Shown piece after piece: positions 36,283 through 45,392 of a DNA stretch of 64,000 nucleotides. Within the stretch, counting starts at the first letter, position 1, and every line of letters begins with the position of its first letter. Position numbers and translations under genes: made by a program. Below the pieces are notes generated by a model that searched no databases, was not told the origin of the DNA, and saw nothing but the letters and a program-made list of their open reading frames with translations. Source of the stretch: Gammaproteobacteria bacterium (lineage in GTDB: Bacteria > Pseudomonadota > Gammaproteobacteria > Coxiellales > Coxiellaceae); NCBI GenBank assembly GCA_030429175.1, contig JAUIDD010000011.1:1-64000 (forward strand), read 5' to 3'.

Positions 36283-37566
36283 TTAAACTTCTACCAGCAT
36301 CGCACCACCTTGCCCACCTCCGATGCAAAGTGTGGCAATACCCCGCTTACCGCCAGTGCGTTTTAATGTATTGAGCAAGTGTAAAACGATACGTGCGCCC
36401 GTAGCACCTACTGGATGACCGATTGCTATCGCACCACCATCGCTATTTAATTTGCTTTGATCTAAGCTGCCCCATGCCTGTGTACCGAAATGCTCTTGGC
36501 AGAATGCATCACTTTCCCAGGCCTTTATACATGCTATGACTTGTGCGGCAAATGCCTCGTTAATCTCCCAACGGTCAATATCATGCAATGTGAGATTATG
36601 CTTTTGCATTAATGGTGTTGACGCGATCACCGGCCCCAAACCCATAACCTTGGGATTGAGAGCTGCCCATTGTGTATCAACGATACGCCCTAATACAGGC
36701 AATTGATATTCTTTAACCGCTTCTTCACTCGCCAATAGCAGTACCGCAGCACCATCTGTAATTTGTGAGCTATTACCTGCCGTCACACTTCCAAATTTTC
36801 GATCAAACATCGGTTTGAGTTTAGCCAGTCGCTCAAGTGAGGTATCTTCACGAATACCATTGTCCTGCATATAATAATCGCCATGCGTATCGTAAATCGC
36901 CACCACCTCTTCTTTGAAGTGTGTTTCCACATATCCCGCTAATGCTTTTTGCTGTGAATGTAGGGCAAAAGTATCCATTTCTTCGCGCGTAATATTAAAA
37001 TCATAAGCGAGGATTTCTGCGGTTTGTCCCATATTAATATCGTAGATAGGATCGGTTAGGCCTTTTAGCAAAGAGATGATGGGTGCAAACATCAGCTGCG
37101 GCTTTAGCTTCATCATCATGCCCAGCTTTGCGGGCAGTGTTTTTGATGCAGCCATCATCGCAAACCATTTGACCATCTGTGGTCGATACAGCAATGGTGC
37201 ACGACTCATCGCTTCGGTACCACCTGCAAGTACCAATTGGTGCCTACCACATTGAATATCTTTAATCGCCGAATCTAAAGACTGCATACCCGAAGCACAA
37301 TTACGCTGCACCGTCCAACCAGGTACTTGATTACCACAACCCAGACGCAAGCCAATCAAACGTCCGATGTTAGCTTCATTTTCACTTGGCATCATACAAC
37401 CAAAAATCGTCTCTCCAATCACGCGCGGATCTAAGGACAGACGTGCCAATAGTTCGCGGCCTGCTTGTACCGCCAAATCAGATGCGCTAAACCTACCCAG
37501 GCCTGATCTTGGTGCCTTCAAAAAAGGTGTACGAGTACCATCAACAACATAAACTGGTTTACTCAT
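36283..37566 (-). CDS. fadI: FadI-like acetyl-CoA acyltransferase (thiolase)
   Basis: 427 residues from the ATG at 37566, preceded by GGGAGAG; the upstream ATG at 37584 overlaps fadE and has no such site. Thiolase motifs: active Cys in NCASGMQSLDSA, NEAFAAQ, GGAIAIGHPVGATGARI and the second catalytic Cys in ATLCIGGGQGGA. It releases acetyl-CoA in the last step of beta-oxidation. It sits 10 bases after fadE and 13 bases before fadJ, which makes a complete pathway operon. Confidence 0.93.
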   Translation of the reverse strand: MSKPVYVVDGTRTPFLKAPRSGLGRFSASDLAVQAGRELLARLSLDPRVIGETIFGCMMPSENEANIGRLIGLRLGCGNQVPGWTVQRNCASGMQSLDSAIKDIQCGRHQLVLAGGTEAMSRAPLLYRPQMVKWFAMMAASKTLPAKLGMMMKLKPQLMFAPIISLLKGLTDPIYDINMGQTAEILAYDFNITREEMDTFALHSQQKALAGYVETHFKEEVVAIYDTHGDYYMQDNGIREDTSLERLAKLKPMFDRKFGSVTAGNSSQITDGAAVLLLASEEAVKEYQLPVLGRIVDTQWAALNPKVMGLGPVIASTPLMQKHNLTLHDIDRWEINEAFAAQVIACIKAWESDAFCQEHFGTQAWGSLDQSKLNSDGGAIAIGHPVGATGARIVLHLLNTLKRTGGKRGIATLCIGGGQGGAMLVEV

Positions 37567-37576
37567 AAAACTCTCC

Positions 37577-39688
37577 CTATTCAAATACGTCTACTTCTAG
37601 CGCATCTTGAATCAATTTATTTAATACAGTCGTTGGCTGTTCATCCTTCGCTTGTAGGAGTGAAAGCCATGCATACTCTACACGAAAGCAAGGATCCTGA
37701 GCATTGTCACCAGTATAACAACAACTTGTCAATCGCTCACGCAGTTCACGGTCACTTTGCATAAACAAAGCCAAACGCTTGGCTAAAGCATCACTTGGCC
37801 CGCTAAAACGTCGCCGAAACCATAACCAACGCAAGATTTTGCCTAAATGCTTGCATGGATAATTATCGAGGATACTGGTAAAAGATTGCTCAATCTTGGA
37901 TAGACTATATTCTAAAGACCAGCGCATAACCAATTGTTCTGATTCGGGTTTTCCATTGCTAGTAAAGTACTTTAAAGTTGCCGTTGCAATGTATAAATAA
38001 CTTAAAGTATCCGCCAGACGTCCTGATAATGCTTCTTTAAATTTTAATCGCTTACCGGCAACCATCATCGTAATATCAGATATCAAACTAAACATTAAAC
38101 TGTAGTGTTTAATCGCTTTTTCATAGTTATTGAAACGACGAAAAGGGCTAATACTAGCCAGCACAACAGTCTTAAGTAGAACACCGATATGTCGTACCAC
38201 TATACGGTCGAATGCAGCAATATCATCATTCTGTGCTGCATCTATCTCATGTTGTAGAAAAGGATGACAACGCAGTGCACCCTGACCATAGATGATCAAA
38301 CAACGCGTTAAAATGTTTGCCCCTTCAACCGTAACACAAATAGGTGCTGCGCTGTACAACCGTGCAAGATAATTTCGCGGCCCATCTTGCAATGCCCGCC
38401 CGCCATGAATATCCATCGCGTAATTCACAACTTTACGCACTAACTCACTGACTTGATATTTGCTAATCGCAGAAGCGACTGCTGGATGCAGACCTTGATC
38501 AACACCTTCAAGTGTCAATAAACGCAGCGCCTGAATCATATAAGTCATACCGCCAATTGCAGCCAATGGTAATTGTATACCTTCAAAATCACCGATAGGA
38601 CGATGAAATTGGTGTCGCAACAACGCATATGAAGCCGACATACGGTAACAGATCGCAGCACTTGCCATACCGAGCGATGGCAATGAAATACTCCGCCCAA
38701 TTGACAAACACTCCATCAACATCCGCCAACCCTGACCAACACACTCACGTCCACCAATTACAAAATCCAGTGGAATAAATATATCCATGCCCGAAATCGG
38801 CCCATTCATAAAAGCATGCCCCATGGGATCATGGCGACCGCCTTTCTCAATGCCAGCGAGATGAGTGGGCACTAATGCCAATGTAATCCCTATATCAGTC
38901 TGCTCACCCAATAGGTGTTGTGGATCATTCAATTTAAATGCCAGGCCTACTAAAGTCGCAATGGGTGCTAATGTAATGTAGCGCTTAGCAAAATTAAGCC
39001 TAATACCCAAACAACGCTTATCTTCATAATCACCTTCACATACGATGCCCATATCATGCATTGCCGTTGCATCACTACCCGCATCCAGTGACGTTAAGCC
39101 GAAACAAGCAAGTTCTTCGCCAGTTACTAAACGTGGTAAGTAATAAGATTTTTGCTCTGATGTACCATAATGTGATAAAAATTCTGCCGGCCCCAGCGAA
39201 TTTGGCACCATCACGGTCAGTGCTGCAGAAAAACTTTTCGAAGCGATTTTGGTAATAATTTGAGAATGTGCATAAGCAGAAAACGCAAGCCCTCCATAGG
39301 CCTTATCGACAATCAGCCCCCAAAATTTTTGTTGCTTAATATAATCCCATACAGCTGGCGGAAGATCGTGTAGCTCATGCGTAATTTCCCAATCATCTAA
39401 CATACTGCATAGCTGCGTCACTTGATTATCGAGGAAGGATTGCTCCAAAGGCGTAAGCTTCAATGCGGGCATATGGATAATCTTATTGATATCAGCAGTT
39501 GCGCCATCAAAAAAATGACGCTCAACCCAAATATTACCAGACTCCAATACATCTCGCTCGCTGGCACTAATTTCTGGCTGCGACGCTTTAAACCAGCGCA
39601 ATAGTGGTCGTGATAACACTATAAAGCGCAGCTGTGGCACAAAACAAAATGCCACTACAATCACAATAACGAGTATGATCCATGCCAT
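37577..39688 (-). CDS. fadE: FadE-type acyl-CoA dehydrogenase
   Basis: 703 residues from the ATG at 39688 (AGGA seven bases upstream; TTG at 39691 is a track alternative). A hydrophobic N-terminal anchor (AWIILVIVIVVAFCF) is followed by the acyl-CoA dehydrogenase core (CFGLTSLDAGSDATAMHDMG, IGDFEGIQLPLA) and a C-terminal DUF1974-like region. It is shorter than E. coli FadE (about 814). It performs the first, FAD-dependent step of beta-oxidation at the membrane. The fadE-fadI-fadJ order puts all steps in one unit and suggests host or environmental fatty acids serve as carbon. Confidence 0.9.
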   Translation of the reverse strand: MAWIILVIVIVVAFCFVPQLRFIVLSRPLLRWFKASQPEISASERDVLESGNIWVERHFFDGATADINKIIHMPALKLTPLEQSFLDNQVTQLCSMLDDWEITHELHDLPPAVWDYIKQQKFWGLIVDKAYGGLAFSAYAHSQIITKIASKSFSAALTVMVPNSLGPAEFLSHYGTSEQKSYYLPRLVTGEELACFGLTSLDAGSDATAMHDMGIVCEGDYEDKRCLGIRLNFAKRYITLAPIATLVGLAFKLNDPQHLLGEQTDIGITLALVPTHLAGIEKGGRHDPMGHAFMNGPISGMDIFIPLDFVIGGRECVGQGWRMLMECLSIGRSISLPSLGMASAAICYRMSASYALLRHQFHRPIGDFEGIQLPLAAIGGMTYMIQALRLLTLEGVDQGLHPAVASAISKYQVSELVRKVVNYAMDIHGGRALQDGPRNYLARLYSAAPICVTVEGANILTRCLIIYGQGALRCHPFLQHEIDAAQNDDIAAFDRIVVRHIGVLLKTVVLASISPFRRFNNYEKAIKHYSLMFSLISDITMMVAGKRLKFKEALSGRLADTLSYLYIATATLKYFTSNGKPESEQLVMRWSLEYSLSKIEQSFTSILDNYPCKHLGKILRWLWFRRRFSGPSDALAKRLALFMQSDRELRERLTSCCYTGDNAQDPCFRVEYAWLSLLQAKDEQPTTVLNKLIQDALEVDVFE

Positions 39689-39791
39689 CAAAAAATCCTG
39701 GGGTAAAGACGATCATCATTATAACCTGCATTTGGACCAAAAATCGAACACTATCGGTTTTTGAAGACTTTTCATGCGACAATAAAAATAT

Positions 39792-40913
39792 TCAACTGAA
39801 TAATGGTAGCCGATCCAGTTCAATACAGTCTGACCTAGAAACAGAACGATTAAATAAGGCATAAACACTATTTCTAACCCACTGAAACGATTGCTTGAGT
39901 TTTTTCATAGTTGATTGTTTGTAGGAAGGCTTAATTCGGAGATAACCTGCTACTTGCATCTCTTGTAACACACGCTGCTCAGTTTGATAACCATATGCTT
40001 CGTGAATATCCTTTTTGTATTGATTGACATGTAAAACCAAATCAGGATACTGCTGATGCAAATACTGACACGGACTAAAGTTCATATGCTTCGGCAACGG
40101 GACTAAATATGTTTGGTTACGATAAGTAAAAGTAGGCACTCTATCATAGTCTTGATGCTGCGCGATAAATAAATTACGTCGATCGACAATTATCTCTGTT
40201 TCTGTAAAAGGCTCGCGCGCCAATTTTGCTTTGATTTTTATCGGATCTTGAAAGCAGAGATTTTCACCGCCAATAGGACACTTATAAGGTGCTACTTGTA
40301 CCATTTCGGAGCCACTTAAACTACTATATTGTTCGAGCTTTTCCATGATGATACGAAAAAGTTTTTTACCTTGGTTTAATGGCACACCTTTACATTCTGC
40401 TGTCATATACTGTTTAATTAGTTCTAATTTATGATGTAGGTGCGATACTTTTCCAAGCTGACGTATCAAGCGATGACTCTCTTGGCTGGCATTAAAATTA
40501 AAACCAATGTTATGATACTCGGTAACCACTTCTTCTAGCACAGCTTGAAGTGCGGCATAATCTGCAGTCGCCCATCTTGCTAACACTGGCAAGCGTCTAT
40601 CGACTTCTGTCTGATTAAAAAAATTAGATGATTGCGTGTAACGATTAATGAGATAAGTTGGTAGTATACCCAACACACCAAAAAAAGCACCCACTAAAGC
40701 ACCACCGATATAACCACATAAACCAGACATACCTGTCCCAAAAATCACTCCAGGCCCAGAAGGTGCTAAAATAACGGCAGCAGCCGTTCCAGAAGCTGCA
40801 GCTCCCGTCCAACCACCCCACTTGGTACAAAATAAAATGCTGTCTTGGCGTGAACGCGACCACAAGTTAGCTTTAAATATTTGGTGAAATTCATATTCAT
40901 TGTTACCAACCAT
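39792..40913 (-). CDS. Hypothetical protein with glycine-zipper membrane hairpin
   Basis: 373 residues. A long glycine-rich hydrophobic segment (about 30-85: WGGWTGAAASGTAAAVILAP then CGYIGGALVGAFFGVLG) suggests a membrane hairpin. The soluble part has CPIGGENLCFQDPIKIKAKL around residues 212-231, which resembles the opening of a U-box (CPI...DP) but lacks the later Trp/Pro features. The basic C-terminal tail ends near RSVSRSDCIELDRLP. GGAG lies eight bases upstream of the ATG. Unrecognised family; candidate effector. It follows the aminopeptidase gene in the same direction. Confidence 0.75.
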   Translation of the reverse strand: MVGNNEYEFHQIFKANLWSRSRQDSILFCTKWGGWTGAAASGTAAAVILAPSGPGVIFGTGMSGLCGYIGGALVGAFFGVLGILPTYLINRYTQSSNFFNQTEVDRRLPVLARWATADYAALQAVLEEVVTEYHNIGFNFNASQESHRLIRQLGKVSHLHHKLELIKQYMTAECKGVPLNQGKKLFRIIMEKLEQYSSLSGSEMVQVAPYKCPIGGENLCFQDPIKIKAKLAREPFTETEIIVDRRNLFIAQHQDYDRVPTFTYRNQTYLVPLPKHMNFSPCQYLHQQYPDLVLHVNQYKKDIHEAYGYQTEQRVLQEMQVAGYLRIKPSYKQSTMKKLKQSFQWVRNSVYALFNRSVSRSDCIELDRLPLFS

Positions 40914-40995
40914 GGTAGCACTCCATTTAAGTATGTAGATTCGGATCGTAGCAAGAAAGAACAGTCATTTCTACAAATGATACATCTTGTTACAT

Positions 40996-42375
40996 TTAAC
41001 TAAGAACCACGGACTCAACCCACTGCACCAAAGTTAGCAGTCCTGAAGCTTCACCGCCTTGAGGACGGCCCGGAAGATTACGTGTATTCCAAGCATTTGC
41101 ATCAAAGTGCGCCCATGGAATGCCATCAGCAACAAACTCCTGCAAAAATAGCGCAGCAGTAATTGCACCCCCATAAGCAACACTACTGATATTACTAAGG
41201 TCAGCAATTTTACTTTTAAGGAATTTTTTATAAGGTTTGTAGAGTGGTAAACAACACAGGCAATCAAATACTTGAACAGATGCATCTATCAACTGTTGTG
41301 CGAAAGAGGCATCAGCAGATATCATCACCGGAATATCAGGTCCTGCAGCAACACGTGCAGCACCGGTTAAGGTCGCCATATCGATTAAATAATCAGGCTT
41401 ATCTTCACAGGCAAGCGCCAAAGCATCCGCCAAAATTAAGCGCCCTTCTGCATCAGTATTACCAATTTCAACCGTTTTAGCATTACGCATTGTGATAACA
41501 TCACCAGGGCGCATACTATTACCAGCAATTGCATTTTCTGCGAGCGGCAAAATCAAGCGTAAATTGACAGGTAGTTTTTGTTGCATAATAAACTGTGCAA
41601 ATGCGAGCATGATAGCAGAACCACCCATATCTTTTTTCATTTCACGCATACCAGCAGCTGGCTTTATGTCAAGACCACCACTGTCAAAACACACACCTTT
41701 ACCAACTAATGTAAGCTTCAAGTGAGCACGATCACCCCAATGTAAGTCGACTAAACAAGGCTGTTGTTCGCCTGCGCGCCCAACCGCATATACCGCTGGA
41801 AACTCTTTTTCAAGTTTCTTCCCACTAACAACCTCACACTTAGCACCTAATTTTTTTGCTATATTTTTAATAATTTCTGCATAACATGTTGGGCGTAAAT
41901 CTTCAGCAGGCGTATTGATTAAATCGCGTGCCAAACTAAAACTTTCAATCAAATGAGTTAAGCGCGCAAAATCTATTTGTTTTGGAATTAGCAACTGTGC
42001 CGATTTACATGTGCGCTTTTTATAACGGTTAAACTGGTAAGCACCCAAGCCCCACGCCAAACAAAAACGTGTTAACTGTTCGAGTGAAAAATCTTTCGTA
42101 TCGATCGCATAGACACTCTCAGGTAAACTTTTAGCAAGCATCCCAAACGCCCAGAAGTCATTATCATCTTCGAGTCCAACCAATATTTTTTGCACTTTAC
42201 CTTGAATACTTGGTAACAAACAGTATGTGCCAGATTTTGCTTTAAACCGATTAACTTCAATCCAATTTTTCTGTTCAGAAGATAAATGCTCTATTGCAGA
42301 TTTAAAGTGATCTTGCACGATAGGTACGATTGTTAATGTATCGGTTGCCGTTTGGCATAAAGCGGTTTCAGTCAT
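40996..42375 (-). CDS. M17 leucyl aminopeptidase family protein
   Basis: 459 residues. Metal- and catalytic-site motifs of the M17 family are present: VGKGVCFDSGGLDIKPAAGM, MKKDMGGSAIML and NTDAEGRLILADAL, followed by IDMATLTGAARVA. It removes N-terminal residues from peptides in the cytoplasm, using two divalent metals. It is a bit shorter than E. coli PepA because its N-terminal domain differs. It is divergent from miaB with 200 bases between them. Confidence 0.93.
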   Translation of the reverse strand: MTETALCQTATDTLTIVPIVQDHFKSAIEHLSSEQKNWIEVNRFKAKSGTYCLLPSIQGKVQKILVGLEDDNDFWAFGMLAKSLPESVYAIDTKDFSLEQLTRFCLAWGLGAYQFNRYKKRTCKSAQLLIPKQIDFARLTHLIESFSLARDLINTPAEDLRPTCYAEIIKNIAKKLGAKCEVVSGKKLEKEFPAVYAVGRAGEQQPCLVDLHWGDRAHLKLTLVGKGVCFDSGGLDIKPAAGMREMKKDMGGSAIMLAFAQFIMQQKLPVNLRLILPLAENAIAGNSMRPGDVITMRNAKTVEIGNTDAEGRLILADALALACEDKPDYLIDMATLTGAARVAAGPDIPVMISADASFAQQLIDASVQVFDCLCCLPLYKPYKKFLKSKIADLSNISSVAYGGAITAALFLQEFVADGIPWAHFDANAWNTRNLPGRPQGGEASGLLTLVQWVESVVLS

Positions 42376-42575
42376 AATAGTTCTCGATTATAAAAGCACT
42401 AGAATAGCAAAAACACCAACATCAAACCAGCACCATTAAATTCAAAATATTGCGCGCATTACCAATACTGTTCAAGTGCCATTTAGTGATTTGATTTATC
42501 GTATTAGAAGTAGAATCAAAGTACAAACTGTATTAAAATCTCACCACTAAAATAATGACACAGGCCAAATAAGAC

Positions 42576-43919
42576 ATGAGCAGCATCGCTATCCCATTGA
42601 AAAAACTGTTTATTAAGACGCATGGATGTCAAATGAATGAGTACGATTCCGACAAAATGGTCGATGTGTTACATGCATCACATGGGCTTGAGCGCACTCA
42701 AAATGTCAACGAAGCAGACGTTATTCTGATTAATACTTGTTCGGTTCGCGAAAAACCCCAAGAAAAACTCTTCTCAGAACTAGGCCGATGGCGCAAGCTT
42801 AAACAACAACGTCCACACATCTTGATTGGCGTAGGTGGCTGTGTTGCTAGCCAAGAAGGTGCTAATATCGTTAAGCGCGCACCCTGTGTTGATATGGTGT
42901 TTGGCCCACAAACACTACATCGTCTCCCAGAAATGATTAATCAAGTCGTCGAAAAACGTCAACCTGCAGTTGATATTAGCTTCCCTGAAATTGAAAAATT
43001 TGATCGTATGCCCGCATCCAAAGCCGAAGGACCAACGGCTTTTGTGTCAATTATGGAAGGCTGTAGTAAGTACTGTTCGTTCTGTGTCGTACCCTACACC
43101 CGCGGTGAAGAAATCAGTCGCCCCTTTGATGACGTTCTAGTTGAGATTGCGCAACTTACCGCTAAAGGTGTTAAAGAAGTTAATTTACTCGGGCAAAACG
43201 TCAATGACTATCGCGGATTACGTCACGAAGGCGGCACGGCTGATTTAGCCATGCTCATACATTTTGTCGCAGCACTTGATGGTATTGAACGAATTCGTTT
43301 TACCACCTCACACCCTCAAGCCTTTTCAGATAACCTAGTTGATGCCTATGCAGAACAACCTAAACTTGCCGATCATTTACATCTACCTGTGCAAAGTGGC
43401 TCGGATCGCATCTTGATGGCAATGAAACGTAATTACACCGCCTTACAATATAAATCACGCATCCGTAAACTACGCAAAGTGCGTCCCAATATCAGCCTGT
43501 CTTCAGATTTCATTATTGGATTTCCGGGTGAAACCAATGCCGACTTCGAAGATACAATGCAACTGATTCACGACATCGGTTTTGATCATTCATATAGCTT
43601 TATTTACAGCCGTAGACCTGGCACACCAGCGGCAAACCTACCAGATGATGTTCCATTCGAAACAAAAAAACAGCGCTTAAATATTTTGCAAGCGCGCATC
43701 AATCAACAAGCAATGGCGATCAGTGAGGCAATGATTGACACTACACAGCGGGTACTCGTAACAGGTCCATCGAAACGCAATCCACAACAGATAAGCGCAC
43801 GTACTGAGAATAATCGCATTGTCCACTTCGATGGTCCAGCAGCGCTCATAGGGCAAATGTGTAATGTCAAGATTACCGAGGCACTCAGAAATTGCTTGCG
43901 CGGCAGCCTAGAAATTTAA
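42576..43919 (+). CDS. miaB: tRNA-2-methylthio-N6-dimethylallyladenosine synthase MiaB
   Basis: 447 residues, full length. It adds the methylthio group to i6A37 in tRNAs. The N-terminal domain holds the auxiliary-cluster cysteines ([23 protein letters not shown] and [11 protein letters not shown]). The radical SAM site is [20 protein letters not shown]-terminal TRAM domain follows. It starts the conserved miaB-phoH-ybeY-corC-lnt order of gammaproteobacteria. Confidence 0.97.
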   Translation: MSSIAIPLKKLFIKTHGCQMNEYDSDKMVDVLHASHGLERTQNVNEADVILINTCSVREKPQEKLFSELGRWRKLKQQRPHILIGVGGCVASQEGANIVKRAPCVDMVFGPQTLHRLPEMINQVVEKRQPAVDISFPEIEKFDRMPASKAEGPTAFVSIMEGCSKYCSFCVVPYTRGEEISRPFDDVLVEIAQLTAKGVKEVNLLGQNVNDYRGLRHEGGTADLAMLIHFVAALDGIERIRFTTSHPQAFSDNLVDAYAEQPKLADHLHLPVQSGSDRILMAMKRNYTALQYKSRIRKLRKVRPNISLSSDFIIGFPGETNADFEDTMQLIHDIGFDHSYSFIYSRRPGTPAANLPDDVPFETKKQRLNILQARINQQAMAISEAMIDTTQRVLVTGPSKRNPQQISARTENNRIVHFDGPAALIGQMCNVKITEALRNCLRGSLEI

Positions 43920-43965
43920 GCGAGCTATGTGCTACTCTTAATCTTTTTTCTAAAAGGATCGTATC

Positions 43966-44949
43966 TTGAGCAAATCTGAACACACACGCTACATCACCCT
44001 TGAACCAGACGATAATGACCGCCTAGCAAATCTATCTGGTCAATTTGATGACAACCTACATCATATCGAAAGCCAACTAGGTGTAGAAATTAATAATCGC
44101 GGTAACCAATTTGAAATTATTGGCATCCCCCATCATGTCGACCACGCCTGCGCTGCTTTACAGCAACTTTATGATGAAACCAAAAATAACCCTGCCATTT
44201 CACCTAACGATATTAATTTAGTTATAAAATCAACTGAAGATGAAGAGCTTGAAAACTCAGAATCGTATAAACAAAAACTCGCAGCCGCGTCAATCAAACT
44301 TAACGAAACCCAAGTAAAGCCACGTACGCGCAATCAACGTCACTATCTAAATGCAATTGCACAATACGATATTAATTTTGGTGTTGGTCCTGCCGGCACA
44401 GGTAAAACCTTTCTTGCAGCAGCATGTGCGGTTAATGCACTTGAAAAAGAGCAGGTCAATCGGATTATTTTAGTACGCCCTGCCGTTGAAGCAGGAGAAA
44501 GCCTAGGTTTTTTACCCGGTGATCTTGCGCAAAAAATTGATCCATACTTGCGCCCCCTCTATGATTCTTTATTTGAAATGATGGGCGTTAATCGTGTTAA
44601 TGCGCTTATTTCTAAAGGTGTTATTGAAATTGCGCCTTTGGCCTATATGCGTGGACGCACACTAAACGATGCATTTGTAATTCTCGATGAAGGCCAAAAT
44701 ACCACACAAGAACAGATGAAAATGTTTCTAACCCGTATTGGCTTTGGCTCCAAAGCAGTAATTACTGGTGATATCACCCAAGTGGACTTACCCCGCAAAT
44801 ACCAATCCGGGTTACGCCATGCAATTACACTGTTGCGCAATATCCCTAAAATTCAATTTACTTTTTTCACCTCACAAGATGTGGTGCGCCATCCATTAGT
44901 ACAAAGTATTATTGAAGCATATGAAAAAGAATCCGAGCCAGCTAAATGA
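43966..44949 (+). CDS. phoH: PhoH-like ATPase (YbeZ)
   Basis: 327 residues, starting at TTG (43966) with AGGA about nine bases upstream; no in-frame ATG exists until deep inside the domain. Walker A is FGVGPAGTGKTFLA and Walker B is AFVILDEGQNTT. It belongs to the PhoH/YbeZ ATPases that act with the neighbouring YbeY endoribonuclease in ribosome and RNA quality control. Its stop overlaps the ybeY start (ATGA), so the two are made together. Confidence 0.95.
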   Translation: MSKSEHTRYITLEPDDNDRLANLSGQFDDNLHHIESQLGVEINNRGNQFEIIGIPHHVDHACAALQQLYDETKNNPAISPNDINLVIKSTEDEELENSESYKQKLAAASIKLNETQVKPRTRNQRHYLNAIAQYDINFGVGPAGTGKTFLAAACAVNALEKEQVNRIILVRPAVEAGESLGFLPGDLAQKIDPYLRPLYDSLFEMMGVNRVNALISKGVIEIAPLAYMRGRTLNDAFVILDEGQNTTQEQMKMFLTRIGFGSKAVITGDITQVDLPRKYQSGLRHAITLLRNIPKIQFTFFTSQDVVRHPLVQSIIEAYEKESEPAK

Positions 44950-45392
44950 GTCTCGAAGTCGTTTTACAGCGTTTTCAACCAGTAACCCATGCACCAACGC
45001 TAAAGCAGTGTCAGCAATACATTGCTGCAACACTACTTTACGCAAACAAAGATATTAGTGAGGGTGAAATTACCATTCGCATCATTGATCAAGCTGAAAG
45101 CGCACATTTAAACAAAACCTATCGCCACAAAGAAGGTCCAACCAACGTACTCTCATTTGACTATGATGTGACAGATCATACATTCACAGGAGATCTTGCG
45201 ATTTGTGCTGATGTAGTCGAACAAGAAGCCACGATTCAACACAAATCGCTGGAATCACACTGGGCACATATGATTATCCATGGCACACTCCATTTACTGG
45301 GCTACGACCATGAGACGGATAGCGATGCAGATGTGATGGAAACACTCGAAATTCAAATTATGGCTGGATTAGGTTTTTTATCGCCGTATTAA
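44946..45392 (+). CDS. ybeY: Endoribonuclease YbeY
   Basis: 148 residues. The zinc-binding signature HGTLHLLGYDHETDSD gives the three histidines in HxxxHxxxxxH spacing. NKTYRHKEGPTNVLSF is the usual substrate-site segment. It matures 16S rRNA and helps degrade defective ribosomes. It shares ATGA with phoH upstream. Its stop overlaps by four bases the antisense end of the 1163-residue gene, which here separates it from corC. Confidence 0.96.
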   Translation: MSLEVVLQRFQPVTHAPTLKQCQQYIAATLLYANKDISEGEITIRIIDQAESAHLNKTYRHKEGPTNVLSFDYDVTDHTFTGDLAICADVVEQEATIQHKSLESHWAHMIIHGTLHLLGYDHETDSDADVMETLEIQIMAGLGFLSPY

